Below the pieces are notes generated by a model that saw only the letters and a program-made list of their open reading frames with translations, did not search any database and was not told the DNA's origin. From Ailurus styani (lineage: Eukaryota > Chordata > Mammalia > Carnivora > Ailuridae), in assembly GCA_002007465.1 (NCBI GenBank), contig LNAC01000039.1, positions 2,175,948 through 2,239,947 on the forward strand: a stretch of DNA of 64,000 nucleotides. Direction: 5' to 3'. A program made the translations under genes and the position numbers. The first letter of the stretch is position 1; the number at the start of each line of letters is the position of its first letter. Positions 1 to 9,591 of this stretch are shown here, in pieces.

Positions 1-93
1 GTGGGAACCTGATGTGGAACTCCATCCTGGGACTCCGGGATCACGACCTGAGCTGAAGGCAGTCACTTAACCAATTGAGCCACCCAGGTGCCC
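1..93 (-). mobile_element. SINEC (CAN-SINE), cut by window edge
   Basis: Reverse complement of the SINEC head: it ends with 'CCACCCAGGTGCCC', the mirror of the tRNA-like 5' end, and carries the B-box-region word 'CACGACCTGAGCTGAAGGC'. The A-rich tail lies to the left of the window. Confidence 0.85.
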
Positions 94-101
94 TACACCA
101 A

Positions 102-525
102 TTTTTTTTTTAAGATTTTATTTATTTATGGGGTGTTTGGGTGGCCTGGTCAGTTAAGCATCCGACTCTTGATTTCAGCTGACATCATGATCTCAGGGTT
201 GTGAGATCAAGCCCTGTGTTGGGCTCCATGCTCATCAGGGAGTCTGCTTGGGATTCTCTCCCTCTCCCTATGCCCCTTCCCCTGCTTGTGCTCTCTCTCT
301 CTCTCTCAAATAAATGAATCCTTATTTATTTGAGAGAGTGTGTATGTGAGCATGAGCAGGGAGAGGGGTGAGGGAGTGGGAGGCACAGAGGGGCAGGGAG
401 AGGAACAGCAGACTCCTTGTTGAGCAAGGAGCCAAGTGCAGGCCTCAATCTCACAACCCTGAGATCATGACCTCTGCCGAAACCAAGAGCTGGACACCCA
501 ACTGACTGAGCCACTCAGGTGCCCC
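102..525 (-). mobile_element. SINEC on - strand, split by a second SINE
   Basis: The tail (AAGATTTTATTTATTTAT, reverse strand) is at 102-128. The body and tRNA-like head resume at 322-525. The break is filled by the + strand copy at 130-321, so this element is the older of the two. Confidence 0.8.
130..321 (+). mobile_element. SINEC inserted in another SINE's tail
   Basis: Head 'GGGGTGTTTGGGTGGCC', then 'CATGATCTCAGGGTTGTGAGATC', a CT stretch and 'CAAATAAATGAATCC'. It is an older, diverged subtype. 'TTATTTAT' flanks both sides, consistent with a short target-site duplication in an A/T tail. Confidence 0.8.
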
Positions 526-546
526 ACAGTTAAATTTGAATACACA

Positions 547-754
547 GGGGCGCCTGGGTGACTCAGTGGGTTAAAGCCACTGCCTTCGGCTCAGGTCATG
601 ATCCCAGGGTCCTGGGATCGAGGCCCGCATCGGGCTCTCTGCTCGGCAGGGAGCCTGCTTCCTCCTCACTCTCTGCCTGCCTCTCTGCCTACTTGTGATC
701 TGATCTCTCTCTCTCTCTGTGTCAAATAAATAAATAAAATCTTTAAAAAAAATT
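547..754 (+). mobile_element. SINEC, young mustelid-type subtype
   Basis: Complete element from 'GGGGCGCCTGGGTG' to 'AAATAAATAAAATCTTT', with target-site duplication 'TTGAATACACA' at 536-546 and 755-765. Its 3' part is copied again after the single N at 806; see the assembly finding. Confidence 0.9.
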
Positions 755-805
755 TTGAATACACACATCCCATGCAATATTTGGACATACTTACACTAAA
801 AAAGC

Positions 806-806
806 N
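806..806. other. single-N assembly join with duplicated flanks
   Basis: Bases 694-804 (SINE tail plus unique flank) repeat nearly perfectly at 807-917 on the other side of one N. The copies differ only in the A/T-run lengths at the SINE tail. This looks like an unmerged contig overlap rather than a real duplication. Confidence 0.8.
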
Positions 807-917
807 TGTGATCTGATCTCTCTCTCTCTCTGTGTCAAATAAATAAATAAAATCTTTAAAAAAAAATTTGAATACACACATCCCATGCAATATTTGGACA
901 TACTTACACTAAAAAAG

Positions 918-1383
918 TATTGGTTGTTCATCCGAAATTGAAACTTAATTGGGTTTTCTGTATTTTTATTTGCTAAATATTGCAGCCTTGTACAGATTAT
1001 CTTTAATCCTCATGATAATTGTTAGAGGTTGGCACTATTATCATTTACCCTTACATATCCAGAAACTGAGACACAATCAGGTCAGGTAATTGTCCAAACT
1101 CACACATCTGTTACCATATACTTAGAAACCAAGTTCTCAGGCCACTTTGTTTCCACCAATGGCCAATTTTGTGCCTGTTATGTTGACAACTACCATCATC
1201 TGTTTCACTGGATCCCATTTTCTCATCTTGTTCTCAGATTATCAGAATATACCCCATTCACTGACCAACAAGCAAAGCTCTGGCTCCTGATTTTCAGGGT
1301 TAAAAAATGAGACTCAAGTGGTATGTTAAGGGAAGATAGGGATAGCATTTCCTCATTAGGGAAAAAATAAGACCCACAATTCC
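918..1383. other. mostly unique sequence with a MIR-like relic
   Basis: No gene seen. Around 1010-1115 the text resembles a reverse-strand MIR (a diverged form of 'CCATTTTACAGATGAGGAAACTGAGGCACA' logic, here with 'CCAGAAACTGAGACACAA' followed by 'CAAACTCACACATCTG'). A 93-codon open frame at 1029 shows no recognisable protein. Confidence 0.4.
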
Positions 1384-1566
1384 TTTTTTTTTCTTTTTAG
1401 ATTTTATTTAACTGAGAGAGCATGAGTGGTGGGAAGGGCACAGGGAGAGGGACAAGCAGACTCCCCACTGAGTGTGGAGCCCAATGCAGGGCCAGATCCC
1501 AGGACCCTCAGATCATGACCTGAGCTGAAGTCAGGTGCTCAACCAACTGAGCCACCTAGGCGCCCC
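1384..1566 (-). mobile_element. SINEC, older copy
   Basis: Reverse-strand tail 'TTTTTAGATTTTATTT' through to head 'GCCACCTAGGCGCCCC'. Diverged target-site duplication 'AGACCCACAATT' / 'AGATCCATAATT' on the two sides. Confidence 0.85.
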
Positions 1567-2230
1567 TAGATCCATAATTTCTATGGTGGTGTGGCTTATT
1601 GCAACATACAAGGGAATGAAGACCAGATTCTGGAACCACGTGATGCCAAAGGAGGAGAGTCCTAAAGCTCAACAACAAACCTGTTCTAGGGGGACAGATG
1701 GCACTAACAGCATTACAAGTTTACACTCTGGAACATCTGAGTTTGAGATTCTTTAACAGCAATAGCCTTGTTTCTTTGTATGACAATTAAAGATGCCTGA
1801 CAGTGAGTGAGTGAGTGAATTTAGTTTGGTTCTTTGTGATACTGATCCTTTCAGCTCAACTCCCCTTATCATTCATTTTCCCTCAGATGTTAAAAAGAAA
1901 ACAAAGCCCATCTAATAGTGTGCCAAAGCACTGGAAACACCACTGATCTTCCCCTCTAGACTCAGAGAAGGCTTCCCCTGCCCTGCCCCCATCAAACCTG
2001 AATGGCTTCTCAAAACTTCAACATTAAGTAGGAGCAGTGAATTTTGAGGTTACTAACATATGACGCAACTACTTACGGTGGCTTTTATTTCTTCCAATTT
2101 TTTTCCCCTTAGCAGAAAAAAGGAGTTTTTATGACCATGCCATAAGATCTGCTTCTGTTCAAGTTCTAATTACATAGGATTGAGCCATATGAAATTGCTA
2201 TCTTTGTAAGTTAAAAATGATCAAATATCA

Positions 2231-2466
2231 GGGGCACCTGGGTGGCTCAGTCGTTAAGTGTCTGCCTTCAGCTCAGGTCATGATCCCAGTGTCCTGGGAT
2301 CGAGCCCTGCATTGGGCTCCCTGCACTGGGCTCCCTGCACTGGGCTCACTGCTCGGCAGGAAGCCTGCTTCTCCCTCTCCCACACTGCCGCCCCCACCCC
2401 ACCACCCACTTGTGTTCCCTCTCGCTGTGTCTCTCTCTGTCAAACAAAATCTTAAAAAAAAAAAAA
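2231..2466 (+). mobile_element. SINEC with internal tandem repeat
   Basis: Head at 2231, tail ending in the A-run at 2466, target-site duplication 'ATCAAATATCAG' / 'ATCAAGTATCAG'. The middle carries about three copies of a 15-bp unit ('CACTGGGCTCCCTG'-like, roughly 2309-2350), making the element longer than its neighbours. Confidence 0.9.
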
Positions 2467-2509
2467 ATCAAGTATCAGCAATCTCATATGGTTCAACCTA
2501 GTATAAATA

Positions 2510-2968
2510 TGCAGATAATATCTGCCACTTACAACATGGATGAACCTGGAGGACATTATACTAAATGAAATAAGCCAGACACAGAAGGAACAAAAGGGCA
2601 TGATCTCACTTATATTTGGAATCTAAAAGAGTCAAATGCACAGAAGCAGAGAATATAACAGTAGTTACCAGGAGCAAAAAAGTGGAGAAATGGGGAGATA
2701 CTGGGAACAAATCTGCAGTTATGTACAATGAGTAAGTCTAGAAAGCTAATGTACAGCATGATGACTACAGTTAAAGATGCTGGAAATTTACTGCAAGAGT
2801 AGATTTCAGGAGCTATCATCACACACACAGAAATAGTAACCATGTGAGGAGATGATATGTTAATTAGCATAACCGTAGCTAGCATCCATTTCACTGTATA
2901 TTACATCTTTGTGTTGTACACTTTGTTGTACACTTTAAATACAATTTTTATTTAAAAATAAAAATTTT
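2510..2968 (+). mobile_element. L1 3' end fragment
   Basis: Contains the classical mammalian L1 3'-end words 'CATGGATGAACCTGGAGGAC', 'AAATGAAATAAGCCAGACAC' and 'GGCATGATCTCACTTATATT', followed by AT-rich 3' sequence. No intact reading frame. Confidence 0.85.
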
Positions 2969-2969
2969 A

Positions 2970-3165
2970 GGGGTGCTTGGGTGGCTCAGTGGGTTAAAGC
3001 CTCTGCCTTCAGCTCAGGTCATGATCTCAGGGTCCTGGGATTGAGCCCTGCATCGGGCTCTCTGCTCAGCAGGGAGCCTGCTTCCTCCTCTCTCTCTGCC
3101 TGCCTCTCTGCCTACTTGTGATCTCTGTGTCAAATAAACAAATAAAATCTAAAAAAAATAAAATG
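2970..3165 (+). mobile_element. SINEC, young subtype
   Basis: 'GGGGTGCTTGGGTGGCTCAG' to 'CAAATAAACAAATAAAATCT' and an impure A tail. It inserted at the AT-rich end of the L1 fragment. Confidence 0.88.
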
Positions 3166-4004
3166 AAATAAAATTTAAAAAATACATGAGATATTTTAAG
3201 ATTAAAAAATACACATGATATATAAATAAATACAGTCCTCCTTCATTCCTTAATTGGTTATTTCAACAATGGTCATTTTAACAATAACAAAAGTTTCTCT
3301 AAAGGTTCCTAGTTACCTCTACAAATGCACACAATATAGATCTTAGTAAATTGTGGGATACCAGAGAATAAATAGTGGCAAGGAAGTGTTCATGGAAAAT
3401 TAGAACAAATTATAGATTCAGAGTCTGAACATAATTGCACAAAACATGAAAAGCTGCCCCTGAGGTTATTCCAAACACATGGTTCAAAGAACTGAGGATA
3501 TCCCTGGCCAAAGACCTTTTCCTTTTCATTTTACTAGTAAGCTGTAATTTTTGGTTTGTCCTTCAGGCGAGTGTAGAGAACACATAAAAAAATAAAAAGC
3601 ACATTTATTTAAAAAACTGTCATGTCCCCCAATATAACTATTGGTTCTTAAATATATTTGGGGGGGCTGAGAGTATTTCTCATTGTTTCATGTTTTGGAT
3701 CACTTGCTTCCTTGCACGTTACTGACATTGTCGTCACTATTGACTCTAAAATCCTTCTAACAGGGAACATTATTAGGTTTGTGCAACTTTGAGGGAATGA
3801 GTCATAACTAAAATATGCAATAGATTTACTTTGTTATGGGTAGAAGGAAAGCCAGCACTATCTGCTACAGGACTTTTGTATCCTAAGGTGATTACCATAG
3901 GAATCTATATTTAGTAAGTGTTCAACAAATTTAGTTTATTTGCCATAAATCAATCCAGACCAGCAATCCCAACTGTGGTCCAAAGAATGTTACTAAAAAT
4001 ATTT
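3166..4004. other. no gene seen
   Basis: AT-rich sequence without a recognisable exon or RNA gene. A run of seven G occurs near 3660. It probably contains ancient L1 material that I cannot place. Confidence 0.4.
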
Positions 4005-4272
4005 ACAGGATACAGTTAAACTAGTCCTTAGAGGAAAACATATACCTTTAAATGCTTGTATGAGAAAGTAAGAGAGGCTAAAAGTTGTTGAGCTAAGCAT
4101 CTAGCTAAAGAAATTAGAAAGAACACAACAAAATAAACTGAAAGACAGTGAAAGGAAGGAAATGATAAAGAAAAAAATAAATCCATTAACTAGAAAACAC
4201 ATATATCATCAAAGGGATTTATTAAAAGCCAAAAATTGGGTATTTAAAAACACTATTAAAGTTGATAACCTC

Positions 4273-4442
4273 GGATCGCCTGGGTGGCTCAGTTGGTTAA
4301 GTGACTGCCTTCGGCTCAGGTCATGATCCCGGAGTCCCAGGATCAAGTCCTTCATTGGGCTCCCAGCTCCATTGGGAGTCTTCTTCTCCCTCTGACCTCT
4401 CTCTCTCAAATAAATAAATAAATAAAATCCTTAAAAAAAAAC
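4273..4442 (+). mobile_element. SINEC inside L1 relic
   Basis: Head 'GGATCGCCTGGGTGGCTCAG', tail 'AAATAAATAAATAAATAAAA'. Target-site duplication 'TGATAACCTC' at 4263-4272 and 4444-4453. Confidence 0.9.
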
Positions 4443-4648
4443 CTGATAACCTCTGGAAAGACGGATTAAGGAAAAGAAAAAAAATAGAAATAAATACACT
4501 AACATTTTAAGAGATAAAATATTATAAACAATTTTAAGCTATTTAATTGAGAAACACGTAATGAAATAACTCATCAAAAATTTAACTTAAAACTAATTGA
4601 AGAAGAAGTAGAAAGTTTGGGCAGTCCTGTTTTAAAAAAAATAATTTA

Positions 4649-4848
4649 GGGGTGCCTGGTTGGCTCAGTTAGTTGAATGTCTGACTCTCACTTTCCGCTC
4701 CAGTCATGATCTTAGAATCCAGGGATCAAGCCCCACGTTAGGCTCTATGCTCAGCAGCGAGTCTGCTTAAGGACTCTCTCTTGTCTGCCCCTCCCACCCA
4801 CCCCCACATGCTCCCTCTCTCTAAAATAAATATATCTTAAAAAAAATA
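4649..4848 (+). mobile_element. SINEC, older diverged copy, inside L1 relic
   Basis: Head 'GGGTGCCTGGTTGGCTCAG', diverged middle, tail 'AAAATAAATATATCTTAAAA'. Flanked by 'ATAATTTA' repeats. Confidence 0.85.
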
Positions 4849-5185
4849 AATAATTTAATCTGTAGATTAAAAAATCTTCACATACACAAACCAAGACATG
4901 CAGATATAATCTTTCAAGCTTTAAAGAGTTAAGGTTATTCTAATCTTACACAAATTCTTCCAGATATAGAGGCAACATTCCCTTAACCATTCAATGAGGC
5001 TGATATAATTGAAATTCTACAGCTATACAAGGACAGTATCAGAAAGGAAAATTGAGACCAATCTTGCCTATAAACATAGATTTAAAAAAATCTTAAGCAA
5101 AATGTTAGCAAAAAAATTCATAAGAGTGACAGAGTGGACCAAAAAACACAACGTCACTATGTAGTCTGCAAGAATCCCACTTTAT

Positions 5186-5286
5186 GGTGCATCTGGGTAG
5201 CTCAGTTGCTTAAGTGTCCCAACTCTTGATTTTAGCTCAGGTCATGATCTCAAGGTCATGAGATCAAGCCCCATGTTGGGCTCCAG
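5186..5286 (+). mobile_element. SINEC 5' half only
   Basis: Starts 'GGTGCATCTGGGTAGCTCAG' and stops after 'CCATGTTGGGCTCCAG'. The CT-rich part and tail are missing because an LTR-like segment starts here. Confidence 0.75.
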
Positions 5287-5500
5287 GTTTTACAGGATTT
5301 TTTCTTCTGTAGCTCCCACTATTCTTGGTCATGCCACTTTGAAGAATGAAGAGGTAAACCAGACAGAGAATGGTGGGCAGCAAAGAAAAGTTTATTGAGC
5401 AATAGTAAAGTTCATTGAGTGACAGACTACAAAACTCCCAAAGAGGGAGGGGACCTGAGAGGGTTGCCACTCTTATTTCTAAAAATAGGGATTTTTAAAT
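5287..5500 (-). mobile_element. LTR fragment of an old endogenous retrovirus-like element
   Basis: On the reverse strand a polyadenylation signal sits in a CTCAATAAACTTT context, followed by a TTTGCTGCCCACC segment and a region ending near 'GTGGCATGACCAAGAATAG'. This U3-R-U5-like layout is typical of class I ERV or related LTRs. No internal gag/pol sequence follows. It could instead be another dispersed repeat; the family is not identified. Confidence 0.45.
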
Positions 5501-5516
5501 CTGATTAAACCTCCAT

Positions 5517-5620
5517 GAACACCTGACTGGCTCAGTTGGGGGTGCATACGATTCTTGATCTCAGGGTTGTAAATATGAACCCCACACTGGGTGTAGAGAT
5601 TATTTAAAACATAAAATCTT
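5517..5620 (+). mobile_element. short tRNA-like SINE (truncated SINEC type)
   Basis: 'ACCTGACTGGCTCAGTTGG', then 'GAACCCCACACTGGGTGTAG', 'AGATTATTTAAAACATAAAA'. Short form lacking the CT-rich body. The next SINE follows directly in its tail. Confidence 0.75.
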
Positions 5621-5831
5621 GGGACACCTGGGTGGCTCAGTTGGTTAAGCATCTGCCTTCATCTCAGGTCATGATCCCAGGGTCCTCGGATCGAGTCCTG
5701 CACTGGGCTCCTTGCTGGGCAGGGAGCCTGCTTCTCCCTCTACCTCTGCCTGCCACTTTGCCTGCTTGTGCGCGCTCTCTCTGACAAATAAATAAACAAA
5801 ATCTTTAAAAAAAATAATAAATAAAATATTT
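5621..5831 (+). mobile_element. SINEC in tandem cluster
   Basis: 'GGGACACCTGGGTGGCTCAG' through 'CAAATAAATAAACAAAATCT' and an AT tail. Inserted in the tail of the preceding short SINE. Confidence 0.9.
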
Positions 5832-6029
5832 AGGGGCACCTGGGTGGCTCAGTTGGTTGAGGGTCCGCAACTCTTGATTTCAGCTCAGGTCATAACCTCA
5901 GGGCCCTGAGATCGAGCCCCTTCTTGGGCTCTGCTCTAAGCACAGATCTGCTTCTCTCCTTCTCCCTCTGCTCCTCCCCCTGCTCACACATGCGCTCTTT
6001 CTTAAATAAATAAATCTTTAAAAATAAAG
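5832..6029 (+). mobile_element. SINEC, third of a tail-in-tail series
   Basis: 'AGGGGCACCTGGGTGGCTC' to 'TTAAATAAATAAATCTTTAA'. Directly abuts the preceding copy. Confidence 0.88.
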
Positions 6030-6224
6030 AAAATCATTAAACAAAACTGGATAAAGCATGAAGAAACAAAAATTGCTAGGCGAGCAAGTGAAAAGATGTT
6101 TAACTTCATGAGTAATCAGGCGCAGGTCAGGTGTGTGATGTCTGCAGTGAGTTCTTAGAGTTCTGGTGGTACTTGGTTTACCTTCACCAGGAAGGCAGGT
6201 GAATAGAAAAGGCAACTACACAGA

Positions 6225-6465
6225 AAAGTGGGCAAGGGTATAAATTGGCAAATTAAAGAAGAGAAACTCTGACCAAGGACTACACAGAAAGATACTCAAT
6301 CTCACTACCAATCAGGGAAACTTTACAAGTCAAAACAAGGTGCCATTTTCCATCCATACGAGTGACAATATTTAAAAATCTGATGACATGAACAATTGAG
6401 AATGGGAGGAAATATGGCCTTCCTGAGCTTATACAAATGTAGATTTGTAATATAAATGTAAATTA
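6225..6465 (+). mobile_element. L1 ORF2 3' portion, degenerate
   Basis: Matches the L1 stretch around 'GAAAGATACTCAATCTCACT', 'CCAATCAGGGAAACTTTACA' and 'TCAAAACAAGGTGCCATTTT'. Probably the same ancestral L1 as 4005-5180, but pieces between are lost. Confidence 0.7.
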
Positions 6466-7290
6466 GGCCATTTTTAGTAAGATCGAGGAAAAACATACTT
6501 AGGCTAGGCCCCAGGAGACTCCTACTCTAAGTAAAAACCCCAGAGAGCCTTTCAAACACAGTGATACCCCCATGAGTACACATCACTGCAGTGTTCGACA
6601 AAACCTACTGTTCTTTGGGAGGGAAATAAATAAACTGGTAATAATTTATATATGAATTGCACGAAGAAGCCCAAATGAATGAATAAACACAGAATAAATC
6701 TCAAAAATAAAGTGAAGTGAAAAGGATATCACATTATATCTATTCAATTTTTAAAATTAGATAATCTCTCATATATCTCATTTAGGTGAGATAATTAGAA
6801 CTTGTTACTTGTTCGTATTGTTTGTATGTGGGCAGGAATGCTCTGGAAGAGTAAGAAAGATTGATTGGTGATTAGCTAATCCTGAGGTTTGGGATAAGCA
6901 AGGGGAGACAGAGGAAAGGACATTCTTTCTCCAGGTAATTTTTCTCCACTTAAACGAAGAAATAAATAAACAGCAAATAAGTTGTAAGAGAACATATAAG
7001 AAAATAAAATCCAGCCTGTAACAATCTTGACAGTATTGACAGTGAAGCTGCTCCTCCTGCGTTAAAAAAATAACTTTAAATTTATCTACAGGCCCCAACC
7101 AAATGCACCATCTGATTTACTCATCTCCTTATGTAAGATTATTTGAGCTAAATTAAAATTCTCATCTTGTGCTCTGAAGTAGCATAGCCCTGTTGACTGA
7201 AATGGAAATTTGGTCCACTAGGTGGTCTGAATTTGTGAAAACTACAATCCCCAAAACACACAAAAGCAGGAGCTCCTGCCCAGGGGAGAA
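6466..7290. other. no gene seen
   Basis: AT-rich unique-looking sequence. A 97-codon reverse open frame at 6805-7098 shows no recognisable family and has no splice or promoter support. Confidence 0.4.
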
Positions 7291-7301
7291 AAGAATGGGA
7301 T

Positions 7302-7349
7302 GTTTCTTTCTTTTCTTTTTCTTTTTCTTTTTCTTTTTCTTTCTTTCTT

Positions 7350-7433
<84 letters not shown>

Positions 7434-7436
7434 TCC
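7302..7436 (+). repeat. CT-rich microsatellite (TTTTC)n-(CT)n-(TTTC)n
   Basis: About 135 bases with only T and C apart from the first G, made of three successive unit types. It grew from the SINE tail. Low-complexity open frames on both strands here are artefacts of it. Confidence 0.95.
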
Positions 7437-7528
7437 TTCAGTAGGCTCCTCACCCAATATGGGGCTTGAACTCACGATCCTGAGATCAAGAGTCACACAC
7501 CCCCCCCAACTGAGCCAGCCAGGCATCC
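7308..7528 (-). mobile_element. short tRNA-like SINE with expanded CT tail
   Basis: Reverse-strand head 'CCAACTGAGCCAGCCAGGC' and 'TATGGGGCTTGAACTCACGA'. The 3' tail has become a long pyrimidine microsatellite. Target-site duplication 'AAGAATGGGATGTTTCT' / 'AAGAATGGGGTGTTTCT' at 7291-7307 and 7529-7545. Confidence 0.88.
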
Positions 7529-7545
7529 AAGAATGGGGTGTTTCT

Positions 7546-8479
7546 ATGAAAAAAAATACAAATCACAAATGCATCCCCCAAACCCCCACATACTACTGGT
7601 TAATCTCACAGCAGTTTTTAATATTAATTAGCATTTTAAGTTAAAAACTAACTTGATTCATCTAATGAAATGTCTCTTTTTTTAAAGGCCAAAGACCAAG
7701 CTGGGTCTATGTAACCCATTATCACCGTATTCTTTTATCTCCTCCTGTATTCACACATGATCATACAGTGATTTTGCCAGTTTAAAATAATACTAATAAA
7801 CTCCTATTACTGACAGATTTAACAATTTATCTGTAACTTTCTACAAATGACTTAAACTATTAAATGCAACTGTATATCAACCCAAAATGTCAACAGTATA
7901 AACGGAGTTGACAGTTGTATGAAATTGTATCATTTCAACATTTGAAACAATTTGTAACTACTCTTTCTTATTGTTCAAATGCAACCAAATAGCCACTGTG
8001 TGATGCAACGAGGAAACAGTGGAAAATAAAGTGTAGGAAACTTAGAGCTGGTGAGGACGGGAAAGAGAAGGGAGAATGCTCTGATAACAAGGGAGGGGGG
8101 GGAATCTCTATTTTTAATTTAACAGAGCATGTATTCCCATAAAGATTAATGTGGATATGTATAAAACAGGTTGTTCCTTCGAAGTTCTTTGTCTGGCTTC
8201 TGGTTCATCTTTTTACGTCGCCAAAGAGCTGTTTCCACAAGGTCCATGGCTAAGCAGTCTTTTCAGACTTTATTTGGCCATCTAATCAGCTACTGCATAA
8301 CAATTATGACCCAGTTACCTTTTAATCACTTTGTTCTTGAAAAGATGTTGTGAACTTACCTTATTTTATTAGTAAGTTCTGGCAGGTATGCACATTTTTC
8401 TGGAGACAACGTTATAACTCTCAAAGATGTTCAGAAGGGTTTGTGACCCCAGAAAATCCAAGGACACTCCCATCAGCCA
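7546..8479. other. no gene seen; upstream flank of MTRES1 promoter
   Basis: AT-rich until about 8450, where base composition changes sharply into the CpG island. A G-run sits near 8092-8102. No recognisable repeat family. Confidence 0.4.
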
Positions 8480-9180
8480 CGTGGAAACCTGCGGCGCCGG
8501 CTTCCGGGCTCCACTCTGCCGGGGCCTGTCCTCCGCGCAGTCCTCCGAAACGCGATCTCCAGCAGGGGTCGCTGCGCCGCCGCCGCCGCGCCCGTGAGCC
8601 CCGTCCGACCCGCTCTCGCCGCGGCCGCGCTGACGGAAGGGGCGGGGCAGGGTGGGGCGGGGCCTGGCGGCTCGGGTCCGCCAGGCCCCGGGGAGGGACG
8701 AAGAGAGGGAGGAGCGGTCCCGACGTGGTAGTGACTGCGCCCCTGTCGGGCGTGTTGTGACCCCGGCTTGAGCCCACTGTGTGGCTTCCCGGCGAGCACT
8801 TGTGAAGTAGGGCGCGACGAGCGCCCCTGCCGTGCCTGCGCTCCTGTCAGGACTCCGCGTGAATCTCCCGCGTCTTGCCCCGGCCCGGCCAACCTCTGGA
8901 CGCCCTGTGGACCCGGGGGCTGCAGGGGCCGTGGGGAGCCGGTGCGCCGTGGCAGTCCGCCCTTGGGCCCTGCCCCTACTACTGGCTCCAAACGCAGACC
9001 CGGAGCTCGAGGACGCAGGTGTCCAGTTTCCTTTGACCTTGAAGACCCGGGAAGGTGCGCAGCCCGCGGGGGTGGGAAGTATGTCGGGGAAGCCGACCCT
9101 GATTCGGCGGTCAACCTGAAAGGTCTCCAGAAGGGACGATTTTCAGTTGCAGTAGACCGCAAAGCAGTTAGACCGGGTTC
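8480..9180 (+). promoter_or_regulatory. CpG-island promoter, probable MTRES1 transcription start region
   Basis: Abrupt GC- and CpG-rich block in AT-rich surroundings. Two perfect GC boxes (GGGGCGGGGC) lie at 8639-8648 and 8654-8663, with no TATA box, as expected for a housekeeping mitochondrial gene. The only downstream + strand gene is MTRES1, so a non-coding first exon probably starts here. Possible first-exon donors are CCC|GTGAGC near 8594 and AAG|GTGCGC near 9055. I cannot choose between them without a transcript. Open frames of 93-229 codons on both strands here are composition artefacts. Confidence 0.75.
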
Positions 9181-9591
9181 TTAATCGAGTAGTGAACAGG
9201 CTCACGAACGTGGAGCGATTCCCAGTGTCCCTCAGGTCAAGGGTAGCGTTGCCTCTATTCCAGACGTGACGTTGCGTACAGGCTTCGGCTCTATCATGTA
9301 TCTTTATCTACCCCGAAGATCTCACCACAAACCTCCGGGCTTCCTGCCGTTTTCATCTCCACTACTCTCGTCCACACCATTGGCAAAGAACTCTTAAAAT
9401 GCACTTCTGTCAGGTCACTTCCCTACTTAAGGTCTTTCTATGATTCCCATGCTCTCTGGGTCAAGTCCAACTTTGATAGGTACGGCCTTTGGAGATCTAG
9501 CCTTTTGCTCTTCAATCCAGCTCCAACTTTGTGGGATCTTAAGATCTCTGGATTCATTCTGATGCTCCATTTCTCTTGATCTACTTTCATT

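Larger units (their letters stand above)
4005..5180 (+). mobile_element. degenerate L1 ORF2 interior, broken by two SINEs
   Basis: Follows L1 ORF2 closely in order: 'CTAGTCCTTAGAGGAAAACA', 'TTTAAATGCTTGTATGAGAA', 'GAAGGAAATGATAAAG', 'ACACAAATTCTTCCAGATAT' and 'TAGCAAAAAAATTCATAAGA'. Stops and frameshifts throughout, so it is dead. SINEs at 4273-4442 and 4649-4848 interrupt it. Confidence 0.8.

Noticed and set aside
694..917. True segmental tandem duplication
   Set aside because: An isolated N lies exactly between the copies and the same pattern recurs at 31890 and 63847, so an assembly join is more likely.
7148..7526. Lys/Glu/Arg-repeat ORFs
   Set aside because: Translation of the CT microsatellite on the opposite strand.
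8473..9162. 229-codon reverse ORF and other frames in the CpG island
   Set aside because: Proline/arginine/glycine-rich frames on both strands come from base composition; no conserved domain or splice support.
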